Assembly: GCA_029262175.1 (NCBI GenBank)
Contig: JAJCZV010000073.1
Location: forward strand, 17,475-81,474
Direction of reading: 5' to 3'
Length of the DNA: 64,000 nt
Source: Gemmatimonadota bacterium
GTDB taxonomy: Bacteria; Gemmatimonadota; Gemmatimonadetes; Palauibacterales; Palauibacteraceae
Positions 52,764 to 61,294 of the stretch are shown in pieces. The stretch's first letter is position 1, and every line of letters starts with the position of its first letter. The translations under genes were made by a program, and so were the position numbers. The notes under the pieces were generated by a model that was not told the origin of the DNA, did not search any database, and saw nothing but the letters and a program-made list of their open reading frames with translations.

Positions 52764-53129
52764 ATGTGGAAACTGAACTTGGCAAGGCTGACGGGCGTGG
52801 GGGCGGTGGCCGCGATGTTCGCGGTCGCGACGCCGGCGGCGGTCGCCCAAGAGAGTCGATCTGAGACCGGGCCTGCAGCCAAGGCTGAGGAGCTCGCCGA
52901 AGCGAATGTTCTTCTGCGCGTGGACGGCATGTCCTGCCCCTTCTGTGCCTACGGATTAGAGAAGCGGCTCCGCGAGATCCCGGCCATCGATGAACTCGTG
53001 ATCCGGGTAAGCGACGGGCTGGTTCAGATCCGCCTGGTGAGCGGCGCGGAGCTCACGGACGAGGAACTCAACGAAGCGGTCAAGCGTGCGGGGTTCAGCC
53101 TGCGTGAGATCCAACGACTCGAGTCCTGA
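52764..53129 (+). CDS. Secreted HMA-domain metal-binding protein (MerP-like)
   Basis: This 121-residue protein has a signal peptide ending near AAVAQ and one HMA domain with the motif GMSCPFCAYGLEKRL, giving a CxxC copper- or mercury-binding pair. It resembles MerP or periplasmic CopZ-like scavengers. GGAGG seven bases before the ATG sets the start. It is the first gene downstream of the MerR promoter and opens a metal operon with an outer-membrane protein, NHL protein, Cys-rich protein and CusCBA. It may deliver metal to the second Cus pump. Confidence 0.88.
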   Translation: MWKLNLARLTGVGAVAAMFAVATPAAVAQESRSETGPAAKAEELAEANVLLRVDGMSCPFCAYGLEKRLREIPAIDELVIRVSDGLVQIRLVSGAELTDEELNEAVKRAGFSLREIQRLES

Positions 53130-53148
53130 CCGAATCAGGCATCCGTTC

Positions 53149-54039
53149 ATGAGAAGGGCCATCTGGGTGGCGCTCGCCCTCTCGGCACTGGTCCTCGCGC
53201 CCGACTCGTCGGTTGCACAGGGACTTCCGTTCCACACCGAGACGGCCCTCACGACCGCGTTCGAGCAGAGAGGGCTCCGCTTGATCAGCAGTTACCGTCC
53301 TCGTGACAGCGTCTCGGCCGTCGTGACTCCCCTTGTGATCTTGCCCTTCGCGCCTCACCAGCGCGTCGCGACGAGAGTGGTCGTCCCGCTGGTATACAAG
53401 CGCGTGACCACGAGCAGAGTGGGGGGCGGCACACCCTACAGCGAGGCCGGGGTGGGGGATGTGTCCGTCGCCGCGAAGTGGGCCTTCTTCGTCCGCGACC
53501 GCTTCGCTGGGACCACTCGGTTCGCCCTCGTCGGGGGAGTCTCGCTGCCGACCGGCCGCACCAGCGCCCGGTTCGAAGATGGCTCGGGAGCGCCGCGGCC
53601 CCTACAGTTGGGGACGGGAGCCGTTAGCGGCGGTGCAACGCTCGTCGGCACCATGATCCGCGGCCAATGGGGCGTTTCCGCCGATGTCGGCCATCGCCGA
53701 CACGCGACTGCGGACGACTTCCAGTTTGGGGCGAGCACGAGGTACAACCTCGCCCTGGGACTCCGGCTGCCAGCGCACGTGGAGACCATCCGTACGAAGA
53801 CCTGGCAACTCTACCTCGAATGGAACGGATCGATCGCGGCGCGTAGCCGAACCGGCGGAAACGAAATCGGCGACAGCGGCGGTCACGTGGCGTTCCTGAG
53901 CCCGGGTCTCCAGTTCGTGCCGTTACCGCAACTTCTTCTCGAAGCGAGCCTCCAGATTCCGGTGCTCCAGAATCTGAACGGCAGCCAACTCGACCACGGA
54001 CTGCGGCCGACCATCGGTGCTCGCTTCCTGTTCTTCTGA
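53149..54039 (+). CDS. Outer-membrane protein (MetA-pathway/phenol-degradation-like barrel)
   Basis: This 296-residue protein has a signal peptide (ALALSALVLAPDSSVAQ) and a barrel-like strand pattern: RVATRVVVPLVYKRV, EAGVGDVSVAAKWAFF and ALVGGVSLPTGRTS. These segments match the phenol-degradation MetA-like family of putative outer-membrane transporters, often seen with metal operons. It ends with Phe-Leu-Phe-Phe (RFLFF), a sorting signal. It follows the HMA gene by 19 bp and precedes the NHL gene by 13 bp. Its cargo is unknown. Confidence 0.78.
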   Translation: MRRAIWVALALSALVLAPDSSVAQGLPFHTETALTTAFEQRGLRLISSYRPRDSVSAVVTPLVILPFAPHQRVATRVVVPLVYKRVTTSRVGGGTPYSEAGVGDVSVAAKWAFFVRDRFAGTTRFALVGGVSLPTGRTSARFEDGSGAPRPLQLGTGAVSGGATLVGTMIRGQWGVSADVGHRRHATADDFQFGASTRYNLALGLRLPAHVETIRTKTWQLYLEWNGSIAARSRTGGNEIGDSGGHVAFLSPGLQFVPLPQLLLEASLQIPVLQNLNGSQLDHGLRPTIGARFLFF

Positions 54040-54052
54040 CGAGATCTAACTG

Positions 54053-54976
54053 ATGACTGCACGTTCACGGATTCGCCGAGCCTTCGGGGGCGTTTTAACC
54101 ATGTTGCTCCTGATCGGCATGATCGGGTTCGTTCCGACGATGCTCCGCCGCGACACGATCGAGTTCCGGTGGGACGGTAGCTTCGGCGCGGACGTGCTCG
54201 AGGAACCCATCGGAGTTGCCTACGATGCGGGCCGGCTCTACGTGTCGGACGCGGCTCGGAATCGGCTCGTGGTGTTCGACACTACTGGACGCCACCTGGT
54301 CGAGTGGAACGGCGATTCGCTCGGGCTCGCTCGGCCCATGCACCTTTCGATCGGGTCCGACGGCTTCCTGTATGTCGCGGACTATCTCTCGGACCGGATC
54401 GTTGTCGTGGATTTGGGGGGGGCACTCGTTCGGGGCGAAGGCGGACGCTCGGGATCTGGCGTGGGTGAGCTCGATGCCCCCGCCGGCGTCGCCTCGATCG
54501 GGCGGGACCTGTTCGTCGCGGATTTCTATAATCATCGGGTGGACCGGCTAGGACCCGGCGGACCGGGCACGCTCGGGCGTCCCGGGCGCGTTTTTCGGGG
54601 CCGTCTTCACTACCCGACCGATGTGGCCGCCGATTCATTGATCTACGTTGCCGACGCCTACAACCATCGGATCCAAGTGTTTCGCTCCGACGGGGCGTAC
54701 GTACGCCGCTGGGGCGGGCCCATCGGCTTGGGTATCCCCGGACCCTGGAAGGGGTGGTTTCGGGTTGCGACCGGGGTGGAGGTTGCAGCCGGAAGAGTTT
54801 ATGTGGCTGACTTCTTCAACCACAGGATCCAGGTCTTCACCGACCGCGGTCGTTACCTCGCTCAGATCACCGATTCGCTACGCCTCCCGACAGACATAGC
54901 GGTGGACGACACCGGCCTGCTGTACGTGGCGGACTTGGGCAACGGCCGGATCGCCCGATTCCGGCCGGACCGGTGA
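54053..54976 (+). CDS. NHL-repeat beta-propeller protein, membrane-anchored
   Basis: This 307-residue protein has an N-terminal helix (GVLTMLLLIGMIGFVP) and then about six NHL repeats of the form YVADAYNHRIQVF, VADFYNHRVDRL and VADFFNHRIQVF. They would build a beta-propeller outside the cytoplasm. NHL propellers bind proteins, RNA or small ligands. A catalytic role cannot be shown, since no enzyme motif is seen beyond the repeats. The gene follows the outer-membrane protein closely and is probably co-transcribed. A role as a scaffold in the periplasm is inference. Confidence 0.8.
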   Translation: MTARSRIRRAFGGVLTMLLLIGMIGFVPTMLRRDTIEFRWDGSFGADVLEEPIGVAYDAGRLYVSDAARNRLVVFDTTGRHLVEWNGDSLGLARPMHLSIGSDGFLYVADYLSDRIVVVDLGGALVRGEGGRSGSGVGELDAPAGVASIGRDLFVADFYNHRVDRLGPGGPGTLGRPGRVFRGRLHYPTDVAADSLIYVADAYNHRIQVFRSDGAYVRRWGGPIGLGIPGPWKGWFRVATGVEVAAGRVYVADFFNHRIQVFTDRGRYLAQITDSLRLPTDIAVDDTGLLYVADLGNGRIARFRPDR

Positions 54977-55039
54977 AGCGACGTGATACCTCCGCAGGTC
55001 TGGGAACCACGGGCCCACGCCCGTAGTTTCGTGGGCAAC

Positions 55040-55375
55040 ATGACGAGACTCGCCGCCATCCTTCTCCTCGTGCTCCAGGGCACGACGTTTATGTCCTCCG
55101 CAATGTGTTCTCACGCGGAAGATTCAGGCATGTCGGCGTGCCAGCACGAAATGGCGCCTGTAGTTGGGGATGTCATCGACGCCCCGGACGCTTGCGACGA
55201 TTGCGGCATGCCAGATTGCAAGAGCATGGTCACCTGCACGACCTCGGGGACCGCCGTGACGTCGCACTCCGGTTCTTCGTCGATCATAAGCACGGCCTAT
55301 GCGGCGGGCCCGACATCGATCGCGGCCGCCCATAGCCGTCACCCCCCACCTTCGCTGCCTCCCCCGAGAATCTGA
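55040..55375 (+). CDS. Small secreted Cys/Met/His-rich protein
   Basis: This 111-residue protein has a signal sequence (LAAILLLVLQGTTFMSSAMC). A region with many possible soft-metal ligands follows: CSHAEDSGMSACQHEM, then CDDCGMPDCKSMVTC. The C-terminus is Ser/Pro/His-rich. No family is recognised, but similar peptides often precede TolC-type genes in Cus operons. It would bind Cu(I) or Hg in the periplasm. A start 19 codons earlier is open; the chosen one begins the signal peptide. It lies in the MerR-controlled operon. Confidence 0.6.
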   Translation: MTRLAAILLLVLQGTTFMSSAMCSHAEDSGMSACQHEMAPVVGDVIDAPDACDDCGMPDCKSMVTCTTSGTAVTSHSGSSSIISTAYAAGPTSIAAAHSRHPPPSLPPPRI

Positions 55376-55468
55376 CCTCTCACCACAAACCTGACACCCC
55401 GTTCGCCTGAGGCATCTCCGGCGGGCGAGTTGTCGTCCCTAGCGAGACATCCCTTGTGAGAGGCGAGC

Positions 55469-56767
55469 ATGCATCGCATCACGACGAGCACACGCGTCGC
55501 GGTGGTGGTGGCGTGCCTGGTTCCGGCCGTTGCCGGGGCCCAGGCCCCACCGCCGCTCGACCGACCCGATCTCCGCCGATACGTCGCGGAAGTCCTGGAG
55601 CGCAACTCGGCGCGTAGCGCAGCGTTCTTGGAGCTCGAGGCGGCCACGGAACGGATCGCGCCCGCTGGCGCCCTCCCCGACCCCATCATCGAGTTTGGGA
55701 TGCGGTCGGTCCCCATCCCGTCCTTCGACTTCGAGCGGGAAGCCATGACACAGCTTCCGATCGGCATCCGGCAGAGCTTTCCGTTCCCCGGCAAGCAGGC
55801 GGCCCGAACCGAGGTGGCGCGACAAGACTCGGCGCTCGCCGCCGCTGGGACCGGACGAGTCGACGCCACCCTCGCGGCCCGCGCCGCCGCCACGTTCTAC
55901 CGGCTCGCGTACACGCGAAGCGCGGTGGAGCTCTGGCAGGCGCGGATCGAGCTGGCCGACCAGGCCGTGGTGACCGCGCGGGCCCGCTACGGGACGGGCG
56001 CGGCGCCGCAATCCGACCTTCTCCGTGCGGAGCTCCGGAGGGCGGACCTGGTCGAGCGGGCGTTCGAGCTCGCATCCGCGGTCGAGGAGACCCAGGCCGA
56101 TGTCGACGCGCTCCGGGGAGGACCGGGAGAGCCGATTGGGCCCTTGGACCTCACGGAGTCCGATGGTGCGCCCGCGCTGGCCGTCCTAAGCGACACGCTA
56201 GCCGACGCCCAAGAGCTCTCGGGAGGTCTCGAGGTCGGCAACCCAGAGCTCCGCGTCGCTCGGGTCAGGGTCGAGCGGGCGCGTAGCGAGGCCCGTGTGT
56301 TCGCCCTCGCCGCGCGACCGGACTTCTTCGTGTCGCTTCAGAACGGGATCCGATTTGACGGTCGACAACCGTTCTTAAGCGCGACCGCGGGGCTATCCGT
56401 CCCGTTGTGGGCGGGTCGCAAACAAGCGCCCGCCGCCCGCGCCGCCGACCGTGCGCTCGAAGCGGAGCAGGCGCGCCGTGACGACCTCGCGTCCCAGCTC
56501 ATCGGGGTGCTCCGTGCCCGGATCGCCCGGCTTCGGGCGCTTGCCTCGCGAGTAGGAGCGCTGGGGCGTGACGTGCTCCCGCTGGCAGCCACCGCAAGCG
56601 AGTCGGCGCTCTCGGCCTATGCGACGGGAGCAACCGAGCTGAGCGCCGTCCTCGACGCACAAGACGATCTCTTTCAGGCGCGGCTCCGTCTGGCCCGCCT
56701 CGTGATGGACTATGCCGCCGAGCGCGCCGCCCTCGCGGCCCTGCTCGGAGAGGAGTGGTATCGATGA
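55469..56767 (+). CDS. cusC: Outer-membrane channel of the second heavy-metal RND pump (CusC type)
   Basis: This 432-residue TolC-family protein has a signal peptide (VAVVVACLVPAVAGAQ), two helical repeats with DPIIEFGMRSVPIP and GLSVPLWAGRKQAP strands, and the AYATGATELSAVLDAQ helix near the end. It is shorter on loops than the first copy but has the same layout. GAGAGGCGAG before the ATG serves as ribosome site. Its stop overlaps the adaptor start (ATGA). It is in the MerR-linked operon. Confidence 0.88.
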   Translation: MHRITTSTRVAVVVACLVPAVAGAQAPPPLDRPDLRRYVAEVLERNSARSAAFLELEAATERIAPAGALPDPIIEFGMRSVPIPSFDFEREAMTQLPIGIRQSFPFPGKQAARTEVARQDSALAAAGTGRVDATLAARAAATFYRLAYTRSAVELWQARIELADQAVVTARARYGTGAAPQSDLLRAELRRADLVERAFELASAVEETQADVDALRGGPGEPIGPLDLTESDGAPALAVLSDTLADAQELSGGLEVGNPELRVARVRVERARSEARVFALAARPDFFVSLQNGIRFDGRQPFLSATAGLSVPLWAGRKQAPAARAADRALEAEQARRDDLASQLIGVLRARIARLRALASRVGALGRDVLPLAATASESALSAYATGATELSAVLDAQDDLFQARLRLARLVMDYAAERAALAALLGEEWYR

Positions 56768-58086
56768 GGCTTTCCAAAGGAAGCGTATGGATCTGGGTCG
56801 CGCTCGTCGCGGCGTGCGGGGCCCCCGTCCAGAACCGGCCCGAGGCCGGCGAGACCGAAGCGATGGACATGTCGGGCCGGGACATGGAGTCGGCCATGCC
56901 CCCAAACATGCAGATGGGAATGGGAGAGTCGTCGGCCGGGGCCCCGATCCGAATCACACCCCGGCAGGCATCGCTGGCGGGGGTCACGTTCGCCGTGGCT
57001 CGCGAGGCCCCGCTGCTCCGCACCGTGCGGGCGGTCGCCATCGTCGTGCCAGATGAGCGGCGCCTCGGCGTGGTCAACGCTCGCGTCGATGGGTGGGTCG
57101 AACGGCTCCATGTCGAGGAAACCGGTCGCTGGATCGCGGCCGGGGAACCGCTCCTCGACCTCTACGCTCCCGAGCTGGTCACAGCCCAGGAGGAGCTCCT
57201 CCTCGCTCGGCGACTCGGGGGAACCGTCGCCGGCGGCTCGCTCGTTGCCGCCGCGCGCAGACGGCTCGCGTTCTGGGACATATCCGAAGAGCAGATCGCA
57301 CAGCTCGAGGAGACGGGCGTGGTTCGCCGCACGCTCACGCTCCGCTCCGCGTTCCCCGGCCACGTTCTGGAGAAGCATGTGATCGAAGGCCAGCGGATCC
57401 GGGCTGGCGACGACCTGTTTCGAGTGGCCGACCTGTCGAGCGTCTGGATCGAACCGGCCATCTTCGAACGTGACCTTTCACTGATCCGGCTAGGTCAAGG
57501 GGCCGTGATCACCTTCGAGGCTCTCCCGACCCAACGCTTCGAGGGGCGCGTGACGTTCGTCCACCCGACGCTGGACGCGGACACACGCACCGGCCGTATT
57601 CGTCTCGAGTTGGCGAACCCCGGATATCATATCAAACCCATGATGTACGGCACGGTCCGGATCGAGGCCTCGGCCCCCCCGGCGGTAACGGTCCCGTTGA
57701 CCGCCGTGCTCCCCACGGGGGACCGCGATCTCGCGTTTATCGTGCGGGGCGCCCGCGTCGTGCCGCAGGACGTCACGGTCGGTGACCGCGGCGACAACGA
57801 AGTGACGGTGTTGGAGGGGATCGCTGCGGGCGATACCGTCGTGGCCTCCGCGACCTTCCTCTTCGATTCGGAGTCGAGCCTTGCCGCGGCCATGCAGGGG
57901 ATCATGCTCAACATGGGCATGGGGCTCGACATGGGCGGGATGGACATGGGTGGCATGGATATGGACGAGGGGAATACGGGCGACATGGACATGGGCGATC
58001 CGGAGACGGACGCCATGGACATGGTCGCCCCCGACCCTGGGGCGTCCGACACGATTCCAGCTCGCAGGGGAGGGGGTGCGCGATGA
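56764..58086 (+). CDS. cusB: RND periplasmic adaptor with Met-rich ends (CusB type)
   Basis: This 440-residue adaptor has a lipoprotein-like signal (VALVAACGAP) and then a Met-rich N-terminal segment (AMDMSGRDMESAMPPNMQM). The barrel-sandwich and beta-barrel domains follow (DGWVERLHVEETGRWIAAGE; HVLEKHVIEGQRIRAG; VWIEPAIFERDL). The last 55 residues contain a run of DMGGMDMGG-like blocks. Such Met clusters bind Cu(I)/Ag(I) and may replace the CusF chaperone, which is not encoded nearby. It overlaps both neighbours by four bases. The tail is not seen in the first CusB. Confidence 0.88.
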   Translation: MRLSKGSVWIWVALVAACGAPVQNRPEAGETEAMDMSGRDMESAMPPNMQMGMGESSAGAPIRITPRQASLAGVTFAVAREAPLLRTVRAVAIVVPDERRLGVVNARVDGWVERLHVEETGRWIAAGEPLLDLYAPELVTAQEELLLARRLGGTVAGGSLVAAARRRLAFWDISEEQIAQLEETGVVRRTLTLRSAFPGHVLEKHVIEGQRIRAGDDLFRVADLSSVWIEPAIFERDLSLIRLGQGAVITFEALPTQRFEGRVTFVHPTLDADTRTGRIRLELANPGYHIKPMMYGTVRIEASAPPAVTVPLTAVLPTGDRDLAFIVRGARVVPQDVTVGDRGDNEVTVLEGIAAGDTVVASATFLFDSESSLAAAMQGIMLNMGMGLDMGGMDMGGMDMDEGNTGDMDMGDPETDAMDMVAPDPGASDTIPARRGGGAR

Positions 58087-61000
58087 TCGGCGGACTCATC
58101 GAATGGGCAGTGCGGTGGCGTAGTCTTACCGTCGTCGCCGCGTTGGCGCTGTTCCTGGCCGGGATCCCGTTACTGCGAACGATGCCGATCGACGCCATTC
58201 CCGATCTTTCCGACATCCAGGTGATCGTGCTGACGGAATACCCGGGCCAAGCGCCGCAGGTGGTCGAGGACCAGATCACCTACCCGCTCGTGACCTCGCT
58301 GCTCGCGGTGCCCCAGGCCCGAGTGGTCCGGGGACAGTCCATGTTCGGCCTCTCGTTCATTTACGTCCTGTTCGAGGACGACACCGACCTGTACTGGGCT
58401 CGAAGCCGGGTGCTCGAGTATTTGAACTCGGCCTCCGCCTCGCTGCCCGACGACGTGCGTCCGGAGCTGGGACCGGACGCGACCGGGGTCGGGTGGGTGT
58501 ACCAATACGCGGTCGAGGGTGATGGATACTCACTCGATGAGCTCCGTTCGATCCAGGACTGGTATCTCAAGTTCGAGCTTCAGCAGGTCCCGGGCGTGGC
58601 TGAGGTGGCGAGCGTCGGCGGGTTCGTGAAGCAGTACCAGGTCCTGCTCGATCCAGCCGCGCTCCTGGGCTACGGGGTGACGGTGGACCAAGTCATCCGC
58701 GTAATCCGCGAGTCGAACGCCGATGTGGGTGGCAGGACCGTGGAGGTGGCCGGCGGAGACTACATGGTGCGCGGGCTCGGCTACCTGACGGGTGCGGGGG
58801 ACATCGCAGATCTGGCCGTAGGGGCGGGCTCCGGCGGCGTACCGATCCGCGTGCACGATGTGGCGACCGTCACGATCGGCCCCGACTTGCGACTCGGCAT
58901 CGCCGAACGAAACGGCGAGGGAGAGGCCGTCGGAGGGGTCGTCGTGATGCGGTACGGGGAAAACGCCCTCGCCGTGATCGATGGCGTCAAGCGCAAACTG
59001 ACCGACCTCGAGAGCGGCCTGCCACCCGGTGTGCGGGTGGTGCCGACCTATGATCGTTCCGGCCTCATCCGCCGAGCGACCGGGACGCTGACGCGAACTT
59101 TGATCGAAGAGTCGTTGATCGTCGCGCTCGTGTGCCTTGTCTTCCTGATGCACGCCCGGAGCGCGCTCGTTGCCATCGCCATCCTCCCGCTCGGGATCAT
59201 TCTCGCGCTGGCCGCGACCCGAGCACTCGGCGTCAACGCGAACATCATGTCGCTCGGTGGGATCGCGATCGCGATCGGGGTGATGATCGACGCGGCAATC
59301 GTGATGATCGAGAACCTGCACAAGCACATCGAGCATGACCCCGAGCGACCGCGCTGGGAGCACGTCGTAAACGCCACCCGCGAAGTGGGGCCCACGCTTT
59401 TCATCACACTCCTCATCATCACGCTCTCGTTCATCCCCGTATTCACTTTGGAGGCGCAAGAGGGACGACTGTTCCGTCCGCTGGCGCTGACGAAGACGGC
59501 CGCGATGGCGGCCGCCGCGTTCCTCTCCGTGACCGTGGTTCCAGTGCTCATGGGGGTCTTCATCAAGGGGCGCATACGCCCCGAGAGCGAGAACCCCATC
59601 AACCGCTGGGCCATCCGGCTTTATCAACCCGTGCTGCGCTGGGCGCTGGCGCACCGCGCGATCGTGCTGCTCGTATCTGCGGTCGGATTGGGGACCGCGA
59701 TCTGGCCCCTTTCTCGCCTCGGGAGCGAGTTCATGCCTCCCCTCGATGAGGGGTCGATCATGTACATGCCGAACACCGTCCCCGGCGTGTCGATCGCCCA
59801 GCAGGGGCGGCTTCTTCAGAAACAGGACTCGATCTTGATGACGTTTCCGGAGGTGGAGTCGGTTTGGGGGAAAGCCGGCCGGGCGGTCACCGCCACGGAC
59901 CCGGCCCCCATCTCGATGGTGGAGACCATCGTCAACCTCAAGGACCCGGATGATTGGCCCGAACGCCTGAGCCAAGACGAGCTCATCGCAAAGATGGATC
60001 GGTCGCTCCGTTTCACGGGCGCCGTGAACTCGTGGACGATGCCGATCAAGAACCGGACGGACATGCTGTCCACCGGGATCCGAACCACGCTGGGGATCAA
60101 GATCTTTGGTCCGGACCTGGCCACGATCGAGCGCATTGGGGGCGAACTGGAGGAGCGGCTCAGCACGCTCGATGGAACCTCGTCGATCTATGCCGAGCGG
60201 TCGTTCGGAGGGCGCTATCTCGACATCCGTCCGGATCGCCAAGAGCTGGCGCGGTACGGTCTCGCGATAGGCGACGTGCAGAACGTGATCGCCACCGCGA
60301 TCGGAGGCAGGAACATCACTTCGACCGTGGAAGGCCGGGAGCGCTACCCAGTGCAGGTCCGGTATGGGCGTGAGCTGCGCGAGAGCCCACGGCGACTGGG
60401 CGAAGTGCTCGTGGCGAGCCCCGGCGGAGCCCAGGTGCCGCTCGCTCAGCTCGCCGAGATCGGCTTCAGCGCTGGAGCGCCGCTGATCAAGAGCGAGAAC
60501 GCGCAGTTGGTGGGGATCGTGTTCATCGATATCCGCGGCCGCGATGTCGGAAGTTACGTAGAGGAGGCGCAGGACATCGTCGCGAACCAGGTCTCGCTCC
60601 CGCCGGGGTACCGTCTCCAGTGGAGCGGGCAGTTCGAGGCGATGGAGCGCGTCAGGGACCGCCTACGTACCGTCATACCACTCACGCTCGCAATCATCGC
60701 GCTACTTCTCTACCTGAACTTCGCGAACCTGACCGAGGTGGCGATCGTCCTGCTCACCCTCCCGTTCGCGCTTGTGGGCGGCGTATGGCTCATGTGGATC
60801 CTCGACTACAACCTCTCCGTCGCGGTGGCGGTCGGGTTCATCGCGTTGGCCGGCGTAGCCACTCAGACCGGGGTGGTGATGCTCTTGTACTTGGATCAGG
60901 CCTGGGCGGCGGCGGAACGGTCCGGGCGGCCCGATACCGAGGCCTTGACCCGAGCGATCGAGCATGGCGCCGTCACACGGGTCCGTCCCAAGCTCATGAC

Positions 61001-61181
61001 CGTCGTCGCGATCATGGCCGGGCTCATCCCACTCATGTGGGCGCACGGCACCGGGGCCAGCGTGATGCAACGGATCGCGGCCCCCATGATCGGGGGGATG
61101 GTCACGTCGACTCTGCTCACGTTGATCGTCATTCCGGTGCTGTACGATTTGTGGCGCCGGCGAGGGATCCGACCCGACTGA
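58083..61181 (+). CDS. cusA: Heavy-metal RND pump, Cu(I)/Ag(I) type, second copy (CusA)
   Basis: This 1032-residue pump has the helix-4 signature LGGIAIAIGVMIDAAIVMIEN. The three copper Met residues are Met562 (IMYMPNT), Met612 (PISMVETI) and Met661 (RTDMLSTG), at spacings of 50 and 49 as in E. coli CusA. It is clearly a paralogue of the 28-kb pump but diverged. The pump would expel Cu(I)/Ag(I) using the proton gradient. It ends the operon; the TonB receptor with its own regulatory box follows 113 bp later. Confidence 0.95.
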   Translation: MIGGLIEWAVRWRSLTVVAALALFLAGIPLLRTMPIDAIPDLSDIQVIVLTEYPGQAPQVVEDQITYPLVTSLLAVPQARVVRGQSMFGLSFIYVLFEDDTDLYWARSRVLEYLNSASASLPDDVRPELGPDATGVGWVYQYAVEGDGYSLDELRSIQDWYLKFELQQVPGVAEVASVGGFVKQYQVLLDPAALLGYGVTVDQVIRVIRESNADVGGRTVEVAGGDYMVRGLGYLTGAGDIADLAVGAGSGGVPIRVHDVATVTIGPDLRLGIAERNGEGEAVGGVVVMRYGENALAVIDGVKRKLTDLESGLPPGVRVVPTYDRSGLIRRATGTLTRTLIEESLIVALVCLVFLMHARSALVAIAILPLGIILALAATRALGVNANIMSLGGIAIAIGVMIDAAIVMIENLHKHIEHDPERPRWEHVVNATREVGPTLFITLLIITLSFIPVFTLEAQEGRLFRPLALTKTAAMAAAAFLSVTVVPVLMGVFIKGRIRPESENPINRWAIRLYQPVLRWALAHRAIVLLVSAVGLGTAIWPLSRLGSEFMPPLDEGSIMYMPNTVPGVSIAQQGRLLQKQDSILMTFPEVESVWGKAGRAVTATDPAPISMVETIVNLKDPDDWPERLSQDELIAKMDRSLRFTGAVNSWTMPIKNRTDMLSTGIRTTLGIKIFGPDLATIERIGGELEERLSTLDGTSSIYAERSFGGRYLDIRPDRQELARYGLAIGDVQNVIATAIGGRNITSTVEGRERYPVQVRYGRELRESPRRLGEVLVASPGGAQVPLAQLAEIGFSAGAPLIKSENAQLVGIVFIDIRGRDVGSYVEEAQDIVANQVSLPPGYRLQWSGQFEAMERVRDRLRTVIPLTLAIIALLLYLNFANLTEVAIVLLTLPFALVGGVWLMWILDYNLSVAVAVGFIALAGVATQTGVVMLLYLDQAWAAAERSGRPDTEALTRAIEHGAVTRVRPKLMTVVAIMAGLIPLMWAHGTGASVMQRIAAPMIGGMVTSTLLTLIVIPVLYDLWRRRGIRPD

Positions 61182-61243
61182 CCTGCGGCCAAATGCAGTT
61201 CGATTGCACGAGCGATTCGCCTTCGATACACTCGGGGGAGTTA

Positions 61244-61262
61244 GTTGAGAATGAGTCTCAAC
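61244..61262 (+). promoter_or_regulatory. Fur-like operator before the TonB receptor
   Basis: GTTGAGA-ATGAG-TCTCAAC is a perfect 7-5-7 inverted repeat. The inner 15-mer TGAGAATGAGTCTCA agrees with the Fur 7-1-7 consensus (TGATAATnATTATCA) at 12 of 14 defined positions. It lies 33 bp before the likely start codon, where repressor binding would block transcription. Iron control of the receptor is inferred. Confidence 0.7.
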
Positions 61263-61294
61263 TAATAAGAATCGTTATCGACACGGGGCTTCAA

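Noticed and set aside
58530..60242. A 570-residue open frame antisense to the second cusA
   Set aside because: It is His/Asp/Arg-rich without domains and lies opposite a fully conserved gene; this is a GC-rich shadow frame.
60620..61294. N-terminal extension of the TonB receptor frame into cusA
   Set aside because: It overlaps about 560 bases of the conserved CusA coding sequence, has no domain, and precedes the Fur-like box. The signal peptide lies after 61295.
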